Assembly (NCBI RefSeq): GCF_963665675.1
Contig: NZ_OY762426.1
Location: 1,984,001 to 2,048,000, forward strand
Length of the DNA stretch: 64,000 bases
Direction: 5' to 3'
Origin: an uncultured Methanolobus sp.
GTDB taxonomy: Archaea > Halobacteriota > Methanosarcinia > Methanosarcinales > Methanosarcinaceae
Below are positions 46,861 through 56,148 of the stretch, piece after piece (the first letter of the stretch is position 1; the number at the start of each line of letters is the position of its first letter). A program made the translations under genes and the position numbers. A model generated the notes under the pieces. It ran no database searches, had not been told where the DNA came from, and worked only from the letters and a program-made list of their open reading frames with translations.

Positions 46861-46917
46861 GAAAATAATCTATATGTTGCTGAGATAGAGGGATAGCAGT
46901 CAATTACAACCACCCCT

Positions 46918-47199
46918 TTATTTAAGAACAGTTGCACTGATTTCTCTGAATCCTTTAACAGCACACGGTCTTCCTGGCACAACATCATTAAAAGATTCAT
47001 ATGAAAAGTTAATTCCGTTTTCAATAAGCATTGGATAAAGTCTACGAATATGTAATTCATGGAGTTTTTTATTTCCAAAATCTATTTGCTTTTTACCCCG
47101 TGCTTCTCCCAGTTTGCAACTTTCAATTTCATAACCCATTTTTTCTGCATTAATAAAAAACTCATCTATAAAATCGTTAATATTCACACTTATCACCAT
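46918..47199 (-). CDS. Hypothetical protein, 93 residues
   Basis: It begins MVISVNINDFIDEFFINAEKMGYEI at ATG 47199; a GTG six codons later, after GGTGA, is a possible alternative start. It ends at 46918, 58 bases before the right end of the IS4-type element. The body (LHELHIRRLYPMLIENGINFSYESFND) looks like a real protein, but I recognise no family. It may be a cargo gene of the integrated element. Confidence 0.45.
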   Translation of the reverse strand: MVISVNINDFIDEFFINAEKMGYEIESCKLGEARGKKQIDFGNKKLHELHIRRLYPMLIENGINFSYESFNDVVPGRPCAVKGFREISATVLK

Positions 47200-47358
47200 T
47201 TAAGTATATATCAAAAGCACTCTTTTTAGTCAATTAGATATATTGTTTTCTATTTTTACATTTGGCAAATAATATATTAAAAGGATCTACGGAATTCAAT
47301 AAGCTAAATGATTAAAATAAAAAAGAATACTTTTATCCTATAAATTTAATTATTAAGT

Positions 47359-47979
47359 ATGATATTACCGCCCGGAATAGAAATACCAAACAATGCAGAT
47401 ATCTCAAAAGCATGTGCTGAATTTGAAACGTGTGAAACTAGAGATGTTATGTATAAAGTTGCAATGTCGCACATGAAAAGCCATTGGGAAGAACCAGAAG
47501 GTATGACTGATGCTATCGGAGTTTTGCTGTTATCGTGGAATCAACAGTTTTACAGATTCCATAAAGGATTAAACCTTAAAAGAGTCGAAGATTGCATCAT
47601 TGATAATATGGATAATCTCAAAGAATTCAATAACAGAACTATCACTTCATTATCAAATAAGGATGATGAGAATATTAAAAAATTGTTCAACGAACTAAAT
47701 AATGCTCTTCAGGGGGATGACGGTGTAAAAAGTGCAGTATCAACAGTAAAAGCACTTCATCTTTTAGCTCCAAATTTTTTTCCGCTATGGGATGCTGTAA
47801 TTGCAAAGAAATATAGGGTGTATTATAGCAATAATCCTGATGATAAATATCTCCTATTTTGCAAGTATTCACAAATAATACATGAGCATATCAAACACTA
47901 CAAATTTCCGTCAGAAAAATCAATACTCAAAATAATTGATGAATACAATTATTCCAAATTTACTAAAAACTGGATTTAA
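47359..47979 (+). CDS. Hypothetical protein, 206 residues
   Basis: All-helical protein with the stretch SAVSTVKALHLLAPNFFPLWDAVIAKKY (about 126-153). The pattern (S-x-x-L-H-x-L-x-P-x-x-F-P-x-W-D) is seen in several families of small proteins in mobile DNA. No catalytic site is evident. The gene is AT-rich, lies inside the integrated element and may be a cargo gene with the large gene that follows. Confidence 0.55.
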   Translation: MILPPGIEIPNNADISKACAEFETCETRDVMYKVAMSHMKSHWEEPEGMTDAIGVLLLSWNQQFYRFHKGLNLKRVEDCIIDNMDNLKEFNNRTITSLSNKDDENIKKLFNELNNALQGDDGVKSAVSTVKALHLLAPNFFPLWDAVIAKKYRVYYSNNPDDKYLLFCKYSQIIHEHIKHYKFPSEKSILKIIDEYNYSKFTKNWI

Positions 47980-48130
47980 TATAAGCCAAAAATGACTTAT
48001 CCCTCCTTCGGTTAAAATATGATATCTAAGAAATTATACATAAGTAAGAATTTTTATTGAAAATAGTTATACACATGAAAGATGTGTAGGTTGTTAGGGA
48101 TGTATAAAAGAAGAATATAATGTAAAAAAT

Positions 48131-50845
48131 GTGAATGGTGATGAGCTCATTTCTCACAAATTAGATAATAAAAAGGAAGACAATAAAGATACTATACCTA
48201 TAAGCGAAGCTACAAAAACAACTCAAGAGCAAATTGATGCATTGGTTTCAAAGATAGGATATGACGTAAAAAACATAAACGATATTACTGGAATTGTCAC
48301 AGAGTATGAACAATTGGCTTCTACAAAAAAAGAAGAAATTGATTCTGAAATTATATCTTTGAATGCAGCCATCGATTTTTCAAAAACTGATGCGGAAACG
48401 CAGATTAAAGAGAAAATTACAGATTTGAATGAGAAATCCATAGAAAATCAAAAATTATATAATGACCAAGTTATTTCCGCATCAGAAAAACTTGAATCAT
48501 CGATAAATATTTTTGAAAATCGAATTTCTACTGTAAAAAACGTGAGTAAATCAATTTTCAAAAAGTATCTTGTATCTCTTGTCATATTAGCGTTAGTGAC
48601 TGTTTTAAGTGTCTTCGTTTGCACTTACACCGATGTTCCGAATGACTACATTATCTTTCTACTATTATTTAGTCAATTATCAATTATGATCTCATTGCTT
48701 TTGTCAATAATAGAACTATCAACCAAGAATAATATTGAAACTAAAGTAGAGTTGAACGATTTATCAGGTAATAAAAAATCATTGAAAGAGCTGCAAATCC
48801 CAGAAATAGATACAAATATTTCGATAGAAAAACGTGGAACCCTACAATCTCATATCAACACCACTAAAGATATTTTAAATTCATTTCTTTTGATAGCAGG
48901 AGAATCGATCCCATTAATAAAAAGTGTTTATACTGAAATAAATCTTTTAGTTAAATATGAGCAGTTGGTCAATAATTTTGTGTCCGCTATGGATTATTAT
49001 AATATCGCTGTTAATGTGAACTATTTTAATAAAGTAACTGGTCAAGTTCCTGCAGATATACGTTTAATGGATACAGAAGATTATTGGAAAAACAGCATTG
49101 CTGAAAAAATATCAAAAAACATAGAACAAGAAAACATTGAAGCCTCAAAAGAAATCATATTACTCCTTTATGGAGAACACAATGGTTTTGATACTAAGAG
49201 TCTTTTTTGGAAAATAAGCGGATTGGAATATGAATTTGAATCATTATCACAAATCCTAATCTCAAGTGGCAAACTTGTTGAAATGGGAAATTTTAACACA
49301 TATACTTCTAAGGATATTACATCGGTTTTGAAAGCTAATGATAACTTCAATATTTCGGAAATTAATAATTTACTTTCAAAATCAATCAGGCTTTCAAGTT
49401 ACTTATTCTCCTATGTTGAGTTTTTAGCTAATAATAATATTCAAGTTAACACATATCCTGATATTCCTTTTGTAGTAAACGAGACAAAAAATTCTGATGA
49501 TAAATTTGAAAATCAAATAATTCGTTTATCATATAAAATAGGAAAAATAGCATTGTCATCCTATTATTCTGGAGAATTTCTTGATGGTTTTGTAAGAGCA
49601 TCTATCTCTTTAAAGTACCACGATGAAATGTTGTTACGTGAAATCTCTTGTAAATGTTCTGGAAACAACCACTCGACAGCTATTATTAAAACTTATCATG
49701 AGAAATATAAAGAAAACAATGGCCAAAGTCTGATTTCGTTGTATGATCTCATTACTAATATTGATCAAATAAAAGCAAATTTAGAGAAATCTAATGAAAA
49801 GGATTTCATCCATCTACGTACCCACTTAAAAGAGGGTAGATGGTTTGATAATACTATGTCTTTAATGATTGATTTGATGAAGGAGCAACATGAAGAAACT
49901 AAAGAATTACTATCAAAAGCACACAATTACCAACTATTAATAAAGATAATAAAAGAGACGTTTACAAACGTCAATATTGGAACTGTGGATAAAGCCATTG
50001 ATTCCCAAATATTTGGTGCATATATTATTATGATTAAAAAAGGTTATGGAAATCTTCTTCCCTTGGTAGATGTTCTTTCTAAATTAGATATTGAAAAAAG
50101 TAATCAGGATAGAATCAGAAAGAAAACACAGAAAGTAATATCTAAAAATTATATCCTGTATAAAATTCGTCCAAAATATGATTTTGTAGCTTTTGCTGAT
50201 AATGCACGTATAGGTATCTTAAAAGAAGGGCAATCTTTTCTTGATTTTCAAGATGAATTTTTGAAAGATATGGAAAGGATACTACTTGAAGCAAAGCCAA
50301 ATTTGAAGAGTGGGTTGATTATACAAAGGATATCACCATCTAAATACAGTTTTGGAATTCTTGATGATAATAATTTGCCAGGGAGCATTAATCTCAAAAA
50401 CTTAGATATTGCAAAATACATTACACAGCTAGTTGGTGATTATGTCCCAGTTGAAAAACAAATGGTAATCAGTGGTTTAGACAGAGATATAAATCTATTT
50501 GAAGTTATTAAAAATAAAAAAATATCTGAATTGCTTAGACAAGAAAATGATAATCTTGATGGTATAGAAATCAATGCATTAGACTCTCATAATTTCCACG
50601 AAACGTTCATAAAAGAAATTACAATGCTAGGATCGGATGATATCGTTTCATTGTCTTTAGACTTATACAATGGAGATATTGAAAAAGAGGATGTACGTTT
50701 AGTTTTTCAAAATATTATTAGTAATCTATACTCAAATACTGAAGGACTCAAAAATAAATCTAAAAAGCGTTCAACAATAATAACAAACAGATTATGTTCA
50801 GTGTTGGAGGATTTAGGATTACTTTGTAACTGGTATTTAAATTAA
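48131..50845 (+). CDS. Large coiled-coil membrane protein of unknown function
   Basis: 904 residues, GTG start at 48131 without an obvious ribosome binding site. Residues 30-145 form a coiled coil. Two membrane helices lie at about 147-166 (YLVSLVILALVTVLSVFVCT) and 172-195 (YIIFLLLFSQLSIMISLLLSII). About 700 mostly helical residues follow, with no domain I know. The gene is strongly AT-rich compared with the host operons, which marks it as cargo of the integrated element. The ISH3-like element is inserted 7 bases after the stop codon, so it was not disrupted. Coiled coil plus TM plus large helical domain is common in defence proteins, but there is no motif to prove this. Confidence 0.6.
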   Translation: MNGDELISHKLDNKKEDNKDTIPISEATKTTQEQIDALVSKIGYDVKNINDITGIVTEYEQLASTKKEEIDSEIISLNAAIDFSKTDAETQIKEKITDLNEKSIENQKLYNDQVISASEKLESSINIFENRISTVKNVSKSIFKKYLVSLVILALVTVLSVFVCTYTDVPNDYIIFLLLFSQLSIMISLLLSIIELSTKNNIETKVELNDLSGNKKSLKELQIPEIDTNISIEKRGTLQSHINTTKDILNSFLLIAGESIPLIKSVYTEINLLVKYEQLVNNFVSAMDYYNIAVNVNYFNKVTGQVPADIRLMDTEDYWKNSIAEKISKNIEQENIEASKEIILLLYGEHNGFDTKSLFWKISGLEYEFESLSQILISSGKLVEMGNFNTYTSKDITSVLKANDNFNISEINNLLSKSIRLSSYLFSYVEFLANNNIQVNTYPDIPFVVNETKNSDDKFENQIIRLSYKIGKIALSSYYSGEFLDGFVRASISLKYHDEMLLREISCKCSGNNHSTAIIKTYHEKYKENNGQSLISLYDLITNIDQIKANLEKSNEKDFIHLRTHLKEGRWFDNTMSLMIDLMKEQHEETKELLSKAHNYQLLIKIIKETFTNVNIGTVDKAIDSQIFGAYIIMIKKGYGNLLPLVDVLSKLDIEKSNQDRIRKKTQKVISKNYILYKIRPKYDFVAFADNARIGILKEGQSFLDFQDEFLKDMERILLEAKPNLKSGLIIQRISPSKYSFGILDDNNLPGSINLKNLDIAKYITQLVGDYVPVEKQMVISGLDRDINLFEVIKNKKISELLRQENDNLDGIEINALDSHNFHETFIKEITMLGSDDIVSLSLDLYNGDIEKEDVRLVFQNIISNLYSNTEGLKNKSKKRSTIITNRLCSVLEDLGLLCNWYLN

Positions 50846-50912
50846 TATAAATTTCAGTAGTTTGCTAATTTTCCACTCGGTCACAAAGTAGTGCCTTTCG
50901 ATAGCTTTATAT

Positions 50913-50928
50913 GCGGCGAGAACGCCGC
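50913..50928 (+). promoter_or_regulatory. Hairpin before the ISH3-like transposase start
   Basis: GCGGCG-AGAA-CGCCGC: a perfect 6-bp GC-rich stem with a 4-base loop that ends 3 bases before ATG 50932. It could mask the start in read-through transcripts and so lower transposase production. Confidence 0.45.
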
Positions 50929-50931
50929 CAT

Positions 50932-52086
50932 ATGTCGTTTCTAAAATTCAATTCCAGCACCCCTTCTAAAGTCGAGTTAAGACCAAAACAATGTATCGAT
51001 GCTGTTCTAAAACCTCTTACTGATAATATCGCCATTAATATCAATGGTTCTCTTACCTGTAAAGACCTATTTTATGCTGCTATATGTATGGCAGTAGAAA
51101 AAAGTTCAGTTCATTCCATGTCGAAACACTATCAAGACATCCCTTGTGAAACATCTACAAGATATCATCTCAATAAATTGGATCTTGAAGAACTAATCCG
51201 GTTAAATGCAAAGATTCTACTTCAAGGTCCTATTAGTACTCTAAAAACTGAGAAAAAGTATGAGTTTGCTATTGACTTTACAAATGACCCTTACTATGGA
51301 GAAACTGATTCATCCAATGAAAACTACGTCATACGTGGACAGGCAAAAAAATCTACAAACTCTTTCTATTCATATATTTCATTGTCCATCATAAACAAGA
51401 ATGAGAGGTTCACTATATCCGTTCTTCCAGTAGAAAGAAGTGAAACAAAGATCAATTACCTCGCTTATTTCGTTGATCTGATAGGGAACCTTGATCTTAA
51501 GATCAAGGTTCTTTGTTTGGACAGAGAGTTTAGCTCTGTTGATGTGTTTGAGTTCTTACAGAACAAAGACATTCCTCATATTACTCCTGTAGTTAAAAAA
51601 GGAAACGTGATCAAACGACTACTTATTGGTAGAAAGGCAGGGGATTCGCAATATGTTATGAAGAATCCTCAGAAGAAAGAGGTTCGGCTAAATATCGTTA
51701 TTGATGTCAAGTACATGAAAGGTAAAAGGAATAAAAAAGGATGCGAAAACCTTGGTTTTGTTGTTTATGGGCTCAACTGGAAGCCCCGGAAGATTAGCAC
51801 GGTCTATAGAAGAAGGTTTGCAATCGAATCGTCTTACAGGATGAGGAATATAGTCAAACCCAGAACATCGACAAGGAACGTTACTTTCAGGTACTTTTTT
51901 ACATTGGTATCGTTCCTGCTTAGAAATACATGGCTCCTAATTCAGAAAAAGCATTTTACGATTGTAAAACGAGGTCCTCAAACAATTGATGAGGATAGGT
52001 TCAGGTTTGACAGATTTATCCTGTTTGTTGAGGAATGGTTTAGAAGAAACTTAAGGGTTCAATTGGTAGTGCGGTGTTTGAGGTAG
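50932..52086 (+). CDS. ISH3-family transposase
   Basis: 384 residues from ATG 50932 (MSFLKFNSSTPSKVELRP); the frame opens at 50911 but includes the hairpin. DDE catalytic residues: D in EFAIDFTNDPYYG, D in VLCLDREFSS and E in RRFAIESSYRMRN. Full length, no internal stop. It is typical of ISH3-type transposases in haloarchaea and methanogens. A 26-bp perfect palindrome lies in the gene at 51486-51511, just ahead of the second Asp. Confidence 0.85.
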   Translation: MSFLKFNSSTPSKVELRPKQCIDAVLKPLTDNIAININGSLTCKDLFYAAICMAVEKSSVHSMSKHYQDIPCETSTRYHLNKLDLEELIRLNAKILLQGPISTLKTEKKYEFAIDFTNDPYYGETDSSNENYVIRGQAKKSTNSFYSYISLSIINKNERFTISVLPVERSETKINYLAYFVDLIGNLDLKIKVLCLDREFSSVDVFEFLQNKDIPHITPVVKKGNVIKRLLIGRKAGDSQYVMKNPQKKEVRLNIVIDVKYMKGKRNKKGCENLGFVVYGLNWKPRKISTVYRRRFAIESSYRMRNIVKPRTSTRNVTFRYFFTLVSFLLRNTWLLIQKKHFTIVKRGPQTIDEDRFRFDRFILFVEEWFRRNLRVQLVVRCLR

Positions 52087-52522
52087 ATGAATAGCGGTAA
52101 GGAGAAAAAGGAGGGAAAAATAGCGAAGTACTGAATTTGTTAAAAGAAGAAGAGTCTTTTTTTTGGTTTAAACTCAAAATTAGATAATTACTGAAGTTAC
52201 CGGGCTCATCTATAACTATTTTCATATTGAGGATGTTGATTAATATTACCTGCACAATATAGAATAAATGCTATGCTTATATAGGTACAATAATTTTGAT
52301 ATAATAAAATGTATCAAATATTGCAAGTAATTGATTATACAGTAATATTAAAATAACAGTGGCATTAAATCGAAAAAATTATGACTTGAAAGATCAATGC
52401 CCACATACATAATAGAAAAAAGAATGGATCTTAACATTCAACAATAAAAAGAATGGACTTATTTTCAAAAAGACCATGCATATATTGCAATAAAAAATAA
52501 AAAATGCCGTATCTATACGGCA
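52087..52522. other. Right end of the ISH3-like element and AT-rich intergenic DNA
   Basis: The IS ends at 52195. The remaining bases to 52522 are AT-rich and show no gene. Confidence 0.5.
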
Positions 52523-52524
52523 TT
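52503..52524 (-). terminator. Terminator hairpin of the surface-protein gene
   Basis: AATGCCGTAT and ATACGGCATT form a perfect 10-bp stem with a 2-base loop. It overlaps the stop codon and is followed, on the minus strand, by T-rich sequence. Confidence 0.65.
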
Positions 52525-55513
52525 ACTCCTTATTCTTTACCTGTGTAAAATAATACCAATACCCGGCTCCTCCGACAATTACCAGAAGCAAAAAGACCAA
52601 CAGCCAAGAGGATGTACTGCTTTGCGCATCGGTATCCTGTATATCGGTCACAGGTTCACCGGCATCATCTCCAAAGAGAGCATATGTACTGAAGTGTGAT
52701 ACCTGGATTGTAATGGTCCTTGTACTGGCATCTGCTGTTCCCTGAATGATCTCCCATTCACCGGTATCATCATTGTACCAGCCGACCTTTGCACTTTCTC
52801 CGTATTGCTTCCATTCTTCCTCACTTAGTGTGAATGTCAGGCTAATAGCCGGAGAGAATGTTGTACCGTCTGGTGTACATTCATAGGCATGCAAGGCCAT
52901 CGCATCATCCATCTCAGGAACATCCGATACAGGAATATCCGATACCGGAATATCCACCATCCTTATACTGCTAACAGAACCACCAGATGCATCAGTAACC
53001 TTTGTACCGGCACTGACACTTAGATATGCAGTCTCTTCATTTGACCAGACAGTTACATCACTCAGGGTTTCGCCGTTTGCGTCTGCTTCAAAACTCACGG
53101 ATTCGATATGTTTTGTGCTTTTTTCTTCTGTACTGTCTTCACCTGCACTCTCAGCAGGTTCGTCAGTATCTGTTTCACGGATGACCAGACTTCCAGAGCT
53201 TCCACTTCCTCCTGAACTTGATGATCCAGAACTTGGTGTTGTTGTCACTGTGATGGTCATGTTACTACTGAGATTGCTTCCAGCAAAATTGCTTGCATTC
53301 AGGTTTACATTATAGGTTCCTGTTGCACTGTAGGTATGAGCAGGATTCTGCAGAGTGGAATTAGTTCCATCTCCGAAGTCCCAGAACCAGGATGTTGGAA
53401 TGTTGCTGGAATTGTCTGTGAATTGTACGCTAAGTGGTGCATACCCTGTTACGGTGTTTGCATTGAAATCGGCGACCGGTGTTATGACGTCGTTTATGGT
53501 GATGTTCATTACCTGTGAATCGACTGATCCATAACCATCACTTACGTTGAATTCAACGTAGTAGGTCCCTGCATCACTTAGATCAGTTATCCACAAACCT
53601 TCACCGGTGCTTGTGTTGAAAGTATCGAACAGAGCACTATTGTTGCAGCCAAATACCGGGGTATCGCCGTCTGCATCTGTGAAGTTAATGTCAAAGGTGA
53701 CATTTTCGCCTTCACTGACCGTAATGTCAGTTACATTGAGAATACTTATATCGTGGTTCGGAACCTGAACGTTGTCGCTGGCTCCTGCTGAAAGTGTGGA
53801 ATCCGTGGCATTGTATGCATAGACTGTGATGTTGGACCAAGCATGAGCAGTGAGTCCGGTATGATTCAAACTGGTTATCGTACTGTTCTGCCAGGTTCCG
53901 TTATAACTTACGTTATAAGAATCAGTTACATCTCCAGAACCTGCACTCCAGCTATGGTTCACCCATGAATCACCGCTGGCGTTTGTGAAACTTTCAGGTG
54001 TACCTGATATGAAAAGTGATTGAACTGTAAAGTTTTGCGCTATTGAGGTCTGTCCGTCCGGGTTGATGACATATAGTGACCAGTCACCGGCAATAGCCTG
54101 TGTCAGATCGAATGTAGTGTTGATCGTAGTATATGTTCTACTGTCAATTGTTCCATTTATCGGAGTTTGACCAGCCATTGTCAGGTTTACAAAGACAGTA
54201 TCTGTGATGTTAAAGCTATATCCTGTAACGTTGAGCAGGAATGATGTACTTCCGGCACTGTTGTTGATACCACTACTTGACGATATGGACTCTACGTATG
54301 GTGCAAGCGGTGCAGGAATATCCTGATACTGGAAGTACGGAAGGGTATAGCCATCTATTATTTTCCATACAAAAACCGAATTATCGGCTGTTGTGATATT
54401 ATTGCCACTTTCATTCCAGTTCAAACCAGAGCTTCCTGAAATGAATGTGAAACTGGTGAAATTGGCAAAGGAAGAGGTAGTTCCAGCACCAGCAACCGGA
54501 ACGCCGGAATAATAACTGTTGCTCACAGTTCCCCCATTAGACCCGACAAGACCGCCGACATACGTACCACCTGTGGCACTACCAGTGGCAAAACTATTTG
54601 CCACAGTTCCGGAACTATACCCGACAAGACCACCGACATAATCACCACTACCAGTAACAGTACCAGTGGCATAACTGTTGCTCACAGTGCCGTCACCGGT
54701 ATTATACCCGACAAGACCACCGATTTTATCACTTCCATCAACATTACCAGTGGCATAACTGTTGCTCACAGTGCCACCATTATTCCACCCGACAAGACCG
54801 CCGGAATACAGAATACCAATAACATTGCCAGTGGCATAACTGTTGCTCACAGTTCCCTCGCTATACCCGACAAGACCACCAACATAATTATTACCACTGC
54901 CAGTAACATTGCCAGTAGCATAACTGTTGGTCACTGTGCCACTATTCCACCCGACAAGACCACCGACACGATCATCACCTGTGACACTTCCAGTGGTATA
55001 ACTGTTGGTTACTGTGCCGCCATCATTAAATCCGACAAGACCGCCGACATAATCACCAGTTGTTGAAATTACACCATCTGAGCTTATTTCTACTCCAAGG
55101 TCATGGATGTTAGCACCGGTATTTGTATAGCCAAAGAATCCGGCATAGTTAGTAGTCCGATAAACTGTCAGGTTCTGAATGGCAAATCCGCTTCCGTTAA
55201 AGTTACCTGTGAACTTAATACTGGAATTACCAATTGGAGTGTGATTCCCTGCAAGTGTGATGTCCTGTGTTACTGTGAAGTTACTGCCCCAATCTGCAGA
55301 AGTTGTTGACAGTGTATCAATATCACTATCGGTTGAGAGAAGATAAGGATCTCCAATCGTACCGCTTCCGCCTGAGTAAGTGGCTGCTGATGCAGGTATG
55401 ATGAGACATAAACAAAGCATCAGCAAAATAGATATTTTCAGAATGCTGTGCTTGAATTTTGATGCGTGAATATTGCTTTTGTGTGTATGAGAGTTTGGTG
55501 ATGTTGTTTTCAT
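52523..55513 (-). CDS. Large surface protein with GLUG repeats, PKD and PGF-pre-PGF-like domain
   Basis: 996 residues. Signal peptide about 25-44 (ISILLMLCLCLIIPASAAT). Residues 100-345 hold about eight GLUG-like repeats (GTVSNSYATGNV, VGGLVGYN). Then come beta-sandwich modules (about 395-690) and a PKD domain (about 695-775: PVADFNANTVTGYAPLSVQFTDNS ... WDFGDG). A Ser/Gly-rich linker and a PGF-pre-PGF-like domain follow (about 810-955, VSHFSTYALFGDD). A C-terminal helix SSWLLVFLLLVIVGGAGYWYYF ends in TQVKNKE. It is a membrane-anchored cell surface protein, probably for adhesion or cell envelope. It lies in the integrated element but in base composition resembles the host. Confidence 0.85.
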   Translation of the reverse strand: MKTTSPNSHTHKSNIHASKFKHSILKISILLMLCLCLIIPASAATYSGGSGTIGDPYLLSTDSDIDTLSTTSADWGSNFTVTQDITLAGNHTPIGNSSIKFTGNFNGSGFAIQNLTVYRTTNYAGFFGYTNTGANIHDLGVEISSDGVISTTGDYVGGLVGFNDGGTVTNSYTTGSVTGDDRVGGLVGWNSGTVTNSYATGNVTGSGNNYVGGLVGYSEGTVSNSYATGNVIGILYSGGLVGWNNGGTVSNSYATGNVDGSDKIGGLVGYNTGDGTVSNSYATGTVTGSGDYVGGLVGYSSGTVANSFATGSATGGTYVGGLVGSNGGTVSNSYYSGVPVAGAGTTSSFANFTSFTFISGSSGLNWNESGNNITTADNSVFVWKIIDGYTLPYFQYQDIPAPLAPYVESISSSSGINNSAGSTSFLLNVTGYSFNITDTVFVNLTMAGQTPINGTIDSRTYTTINTTFDLTQAIAGDWSLYVINPDGQTSIAQNFTVQSLFISGTPESFTNASGDSWVNHSWSAGSGDVTDSYNVSYNGTWQNSTITSLNHTGLTAHAWSNITVYAYNATDSTLSAGASDNVQVPNHDISILNVTDITVSEGENVTFDINFTDADGDTPVFGCNNSALFDTFNTSTGEGLWITDLSDAGTYYVEFNVSDGYGSVDSQVMNITINDVITPVADFNANTVTGYAPLSVQFTDNSSNIPTSWFWDFGDGTNSTLQNPAHTYSATGTYNVNLNASNFAGSNLSSNMTITVTTTPSSGSSSSGGSGSSGSLVIRETDTDEPAESAGEDSTEEKSTKHIESVSFEADANGETLSDVTVWSNEETAYLSVSAGTKVTDASGGSVSSIRMVDIPVSDIPVSDVPEMDDAMALHAYECTPDGTTFSPAISLTFTLSEEEWKQYGESAKVGWYNDDTGEWEIIQGTADASTRTITIQVSHFSTYALFGDDAGEPVTDIQDTDAQSSTSSWLLVFLLLVIVGGAGYWYYFTQVKNKE
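54480..55060 (-). repeat. GLUG-type coding repeats
   Basis: About eight near-identical coding units of roughly 70-85 bp within the surface-protein gene, each encoding a variant of GGLVGYNxGTVxNSYATGxVxG. The similarity at base level is high enough to allow slippage or recombination. Confidence 0.7.
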
Positions 55514-55728
55514 GATCTTGTCTCGGTATTCTGTGCTTGTGATGTTTACTGAAATACCATTGTATTGTGGATCTGTCAGGAGGATTTTTTACGAGAACTG
55601 TATCCACAGTGATAAATAATAATGTATAATATGATTATTATATATGTATATCGTTTGAAAACTTTAAAGGTGAATCCTATAGAAATCCCCATTTTAAGAA
55701 TAAGCACACTAAAAATCATTATATTATC

Positions 55729-55922
55729 GTAACTATTCAGCCTGCCACAATCGGTCTATATATACTGATTTCATCGAAACGGAGATGTTTGCTCACTACC
55801 AACCTAAGAATCAAAAAAGCAATCAATAGCAACAATCAAAATAAATAATCCTAATAAAATTTACGTCTCAAATTTATGTAAAGGTTGTGATTGATGGTGT
55901 TTTTATCAGGCTGAATAGTTAC
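55729..55922. mobile_element. MITE, 194 bp, with perfect ends and target duplication
   Basis: The terminal inverted repeats GTAACTATTCAGCCTG (55729-55744) and CAGGCTGAATAGTTAC (55907-55922) are perfect over 16 bp. The 8-bp repeat ATATTATC lies directly outside on both sides (55721-55728, 55923-55930). There is no reading frame. Ends beginning GTAA and an 8-bp duplication are like IS66-family elements, so I infer a non-autonomous IS66-type element. Confidence 0.88.
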
Positions 55923-56093
55923 ATATTATCAACTACCTTTTTTGACCACAGAGCAGGGACTTTTTGGCCAAGCTATGTCCTGTAAAAACCTTCGATGTGG
56001 TGTTAAAAATTAAAAATATGAGAATTAACTCATGATATTGAAAAAATAAATTTCATAGGTTGCTTTTTTAGGTTACAAATAGTGATTTAGATC

Positions 56094-56121
56094 AGATTAT
56101 ACAAAGTAAGTTGTATAATCT
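56094..56121. promoter_or_regulatory. Perfect inverted repeat ahead of the viral gene
   Basis: AGATTATACAA (56094-56104) and TTGTATAATCT (56111-56121) with a 6-base spacer, followed by TTTTTA; it ends 27 bases before ATG 56149. It is an operator or a terminator. Confidence 0.5.
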
Positions 56122-56148
56122 TTTTATACCTGTTGTATTTGTACTTTA

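Larger units (their letters stand above)
50853..52195 (+). mobile_element. ISH3-like insertion sequence, about 1.34 kb
   Basis: Ends TTCAGTAGTTTGCTAATTTT (50853-50872) and the inverse copy at 52176-52195 match at 17 of 20 positions. The transposase is intact. I find no clear target-site duplication, so the outer boundary may be off by a few bases. Confidence 0.7.
55514..56148. other. Intergenic region, 635 bp
   Basis: Contains the perfect MITE at 55729-55922 and the inverted repeat at 56094-56121 ahead of the prohead-protease-like gene. The rest is AT-rich with no gene. Confidence 0.6.

Noticed and set aside
45139..46874. GAAAATAATCTATA at 45139 and again at 46861 as a possible second insertion scar
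   Set aside because: The left copy is not next to an inverted end, and the sequence is AT-rich, so a chance match is likely. The target repeat of the IS4-type element is explained by 45403-45412 and 46861-46870.
54480..55060. Regular repeats that could be taken for a CRISPR array
   Set aside because: They are in frame, vary by codon and encode GLUG motifs in the surface protein; there are no cas genes.
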